DNA of 7,937 nucleotides. It comes from Scalindua sp964584595. GTDB lineage: Bacteria > Planctomycetota > Brocadiia > Brocadiales > Scalinduaceae. The stretch's first letter is position 1; each line of letters starts with the position of its first letter. The position numbers and the translations under genes are program-made. The DNA is taken from assembly GCA_964584595.1 (NCBI GenBank), contig CAZPAM010000100.1, positions 1 to 7,937 of the forward strand, written 5' to 3'. Of the stretch, positions 6,248 through 7,937 are shown piece by piece. The notes beneath the pieces are model-generated. The model did no database searches, had not been told where the DNA came from, and saw only the letters and a program-made list of their open reading frames with translations.

Positions 6248-7336
6248 AACGGGATCCATCCTTCCGGTTACCTGGATGTCTTGTCCATTACGCAAACGTT
6301 CATTACCCCTTACAATCACATCAATTCCAGGCTTTACATCGCCAATAATCTGAATTAAATTTTTGTGGGCAATACCGGTCTTAATCGACACTTCTGCAAC
6401 TTTTCCATCTACTGATAGATAAATAAACTCCATGCCTCCACGCCTTACTACACCATCCTTCAAGATCATTGTTGCTGATAATAAAGAACCTGTTTCAAAG
6501 GTTGCCTCTGCAAACATGCCACTTTTAATTGCATCATCTTTATTATCTATTTTGACATAAACAGGAAATGTTCTGGCACGTTTTTCTGCCTGAGGTACTA
6601 TATGAACAATACGACCGGTTCTTTTTATATTTCCCAGTGCCGGAAAGCTGACCTCACTCTCATCACCAACATTCAAACCTTGAATATATTTTTGAGGAAC
6701 AGGAACTCTTACCTTCACATATTCCAATTGCAACATGGAAACAACCCTGTCTCCCTTTTGAAACCATTGGCCTACCTCAGTAAATTCTTCAGTAATCCTT
6801 CCATCAAATGGCGCCTTAATCGTACACTTTCCAATGTCATCTTCAACGCCTTCTACATTTGCTTCTTGTGCAATTAACTTAGTCTCAAACTCATCTAATT
6901 CCGAATGGGAAATTGCATCACCTTCATAGAGTTCCTTCGCACGCTCATACTGTATAAAGGCGAGATGTTTATCTGCCTTCGCACCTTTAAGTCGTATTTC
7001 CAGGGATGTTGTATTGAGTTCTGCCAATACCTGCCCTTTTTTAACATAATCACCTCTTTTAACTGGAAATTCAACTACCAACCCCTCTATTGCACAAGCA
7101 ACAATACTCTCCCTGAGCGGAAAGACAGTTCCCACCATTTTAACAGGCTGACGCACATCCATTTCAATAACGCGTGACACAACTACAGGTGCTTTGAACG
7201 TTTGTTCCTGTGCCAGACTCCCGTCACATGTAAAGAACAAAGCAATTGTGTGAAAGGCCAGGATTCCTGTACACAAAAATGAATAGTGTCGTTTTTTATT
7301 GTAACTACACAGAGTTTTCAGTCCCGAATTGTCCAT
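6233..7336 (-). CDS. Periplasmic adaptor (membrane fusion protein) of an RND efflux system, HlyD/AcrA type
   Basis: The 367-residue protein links the RND pump to an outer-membrane channel. An N-terminal signal (hydrophobic 21-36, likely cleaved after SLA at 40-42) sends it to the periplasm; Cys37 does not sit in a good lipobox. The first half of the lipoyl/barrel-sandwich domain is IEGLVVEFPVKRGDYVKKGQ (83-102) and the second half is IKAPFDGRITEEFTEVGQ (173-190), bracketing a short alpha-hairpin (about 110-170). A beta-barrel (about 206-285) and a membrane-proximal domain (about 286-357) follow. The start is well supported: AAGGGAG (7344-7350, read on the - strand) sits 7 nt before ATG 7336, inside the end of marR, giving a 32-nt overlap in another frame and probable co-transcription. 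The next gene is the RND pump, 148 nt on. The last three codons and the stop fall within a 7-nt tandem repeat, so the C-terminus may have been remodelled. The partner channel gene is not in the window. Confidence 0.93.
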   Translation of the reverse strand: MDNSGLKTLCSYNKKRHYSFLCTGILAFHTIALFFTCDGSLAQEQTFKAPVVVSRVIEMDVRQPVKMVGTVFPLRESIVACAIEGLVVEFPVKRGDYVKKGQVLAELNTTSLEIRLKGAKADKHLAFIQYERAKELYEGDAISHSELDEFETKLIAQEANVEGVEDDIGKCTIKAPFDGRITEEFTEVGQWFQKGDRVVSMLQLEYVKVRVPVPQKYIQGLNVGDESEVSFPALGNIKRTGRIVHIVPQAEKRARTFPVYVKIDNKDDAIKSGMFAEATFETGSLLSATMILKDGVVRRGGMEFIYLSVDGKVAEVSIKTGIAHKNLIQIIGDVKPGIDVIVRGNERLRNGQDIQVTGRMDPVTIDD

Positions 7337-7760
7337 TCAGATTCTCCCTTATTTTCCCCAAAAGTCTTTGCAAATTTGCAACATCTTTAGACGAAATACC
7401 TTTAACGGCTCCATCTCTTACTCCATGAGCACATTCAGTCATCTTCTTCCATACTCCTTCTACTTTCTTAGTTGGTGAAATTAATTTTTGACGTCGGTCA
7501 CGGGAAGATACCTTTCGCTTGATCCAACCCTTCTGCTCCATCCTGTCAAGTATCCTGACCAGCGTAGGCCCTTCTACACCGATCAGTTCTGCCAGCTTAA
7601 CCTGAGAGGTTTCACCCTCCAGAGCCAGGCCTGCGAGGACCTGCCATTGGACGAACGTAATCCCGTAGTGCCCCAGTTCAGCATCTAATGCTTTCCTTAA
7701 GGCCCGGTATGCCATTGCTACGGAGTAACCAATACTTTCCTTAAAATCGTATTCTAACAT
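7305..7760 (-). CDS. MarR/SlyA-family transcriptional regulator
   Basis: The 151-residue protein has the usual MarR length and fold. Helix 1 (about 6-30) is the dimerisation arm, and FVQWQVLAGLALEGETSQVK (36-55) leads into the winged helix. The recognition region LAELIGVEGPTLVRILDRM (56-74) is followed by KGWIKRKVSSRDRRQK (77-92), whose DRR (88-90) is the family's hallmark in the wing, and a C-terminal dimerisation helix (about 97-145). The style is closest to SlyA-type members. MarR proteins bind palindromes as dimers and usually repress their own operon until a small ligand or oxidation releases them; here there is a single cysteine (Cys110). Being first in the operon ahead of the adaptor and pump, it is probably their regulator. 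No strong SD precedes ATG 7760. Its 3' end contains the SD and start of the adaptor gene. Confidence 0.94.
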   Translation of the reverse strand: MLEYDFKESIGYSVAMAYRALRKALDAELGHYGITFVQWQVLAGLALEGETSQVKLAELIGVEGPTLVRILDRMEQKGWIKRKVSSRDRRQKLISPTKKVEGVWKKMTECAHGVRDGAVKGISSKDVANLQRLLGKIRENLNGQFGTENSV

Positions 7761-7764
7761 AATA

Positions 7765-7793
7765 GATAGTCTGCTATTTAATAGTATACTATC
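7765..7793. promoter_or_regulatory. Nested palindromes upstream of marR, probable MarR operator
   Basis: Three overlapping dyads lie here: ATAGTATACTAT (7781-7792, perfect, 12 nt), CTATTTAATAG (7774-7784, perfect around one base) and the outer pair GATAGT (7765-7770) / ACTATC (7788-7793). They lie just downstream of the -10 candidate and 5 to 33 nt ahead of the marR start codon, where a bound dimer would block initiation. MarR proteins are known to bind AT-rich palindromes of this size. That this site binds this MarR is inferred from position and symmetry. Confidence 0.55.
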
Positions 7794-7821
7794 ATTCTAC
7801 CTGTTTGATACCGGAAATCAA
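7794..7821 (-). promoter_or_regulatory. Promoter candidate for the marR-adaptor-pump operon
   Basis: On the - strand TTGATT (7816-7821) and TAGAAT (7794-7799) are 16 nt apart, matching four and five of six consensus bases. A second possible -10, TATACT, lies within the palindrome just downstream (7785-7790). The -35 hexamer overlaps an imperfect dyad TTGAT / ATCAA (7805-7821), which could be a second regulator site. Confidence 0.45.
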
Positions 7822-7937
7822 GACATAATTAGTTCTTGCAGACGGGAAATAGGGATTTTAAAGTAATTAATGAAGATACGGTTAAGGATATGTATGTATT
7901 ATGAGGCAGTCTTAAAATAAAAAAGGGAACTTGCGTT

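Noticed and set aside
6144..6358. Two overlapping + strand ORFs beginning in the adaptor-pump gap
   Set aside because: They arise from the repeat-like segment and then run antisense over the conserved end of the adaptor gene; they have no SD and no recognisable protein features.
7870..7920. 16-residue + strand ORF near the right end
   Set aside because: It is too short, has no convincing SD and no resemblance to a known leader; the 3' edge of the window gives no context.
1..7937. CRISPR arrays, tRNA or rRNA genes, insertion sequences, toxin-antitoxin or phage genes
   Set aside because: No regularly spaced repeats, tRNA-like arms, transposase motifs or terminal inverted repeats were seen on either strand.

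Overview
The window reads as a chromosomal stretch from a diderm (Gram-negative-type) bacterium of moderate to low GC: it holds an RND efflux pump, a periplasmic adaptor with a signal peptide and a lipobox lipoprotein. The species cannot be fixed from the sequence. The style of the RND protein, the uncharacterised lipoprotein family and a purine-rich intergenic repeat would fit an uncultured Planctomycetota (Brocadiales-like) or Nitrospirota genome, but that is a weak guess.

Left part, + strand (1-1549). The window opens inside the last ~110 codons of a YyaL/SPATA20-type (DUF255) thioredoxin-fold protein. A 48-nt gap leads to a 21-codon ORF (384-449) that reads as the first ~18 residues of a dihydrodipicolinate-synthase-family (DapA/NanA-like) protein and then stops. 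Its stop codon overlaps the start of a complete, motif-intact ribD (446-1549) in an ATGA arrangement. ribD has no Shine-Dalgarno of its own, so the truncated dapA-like start may have been kept as a translational starter.

Middle, - strand (1546-2673). A full-length lipoprotein of an uncharacterised conserved family runs convergently into ribD, and the two stop codons overlap (CTAA). A 246-nt AT-rich gap upstream of it contains a good sigma70-like promoter and a 13-nt palindrome, so it is probably transcribed separately from the efflux genes.

Right part, - strand (2920-7760). In transcription order this is a MarR/SlyA-type regulator, a HlyD/AcrA-type membrane fusion protein overlapping it by 32 nt, and a 1054-residue RND inner-membrane pump. 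No outer-membrane channel gene is visible. The marR promoter carries several nested ATAG/CTAT palindromes immediately downstream of its -10 box, the expected place for an autoregulatory MarR operator. The adaptor and pump genes are separated by 148 nt of repeat-like DNA. That DNA supplies a TATAAT-type promoter candidate for the pump, and a 7-nt tandem repeat in it forms the last codons and the stop of the adaptor gene.

I do not see a clearly new multi-gene system. The points most worth a second look are the dapA-to-ribD junction, the marR operator array, the repeat-borne promoter between adaptor and pump, and the altered proton-relay residues of the pump.
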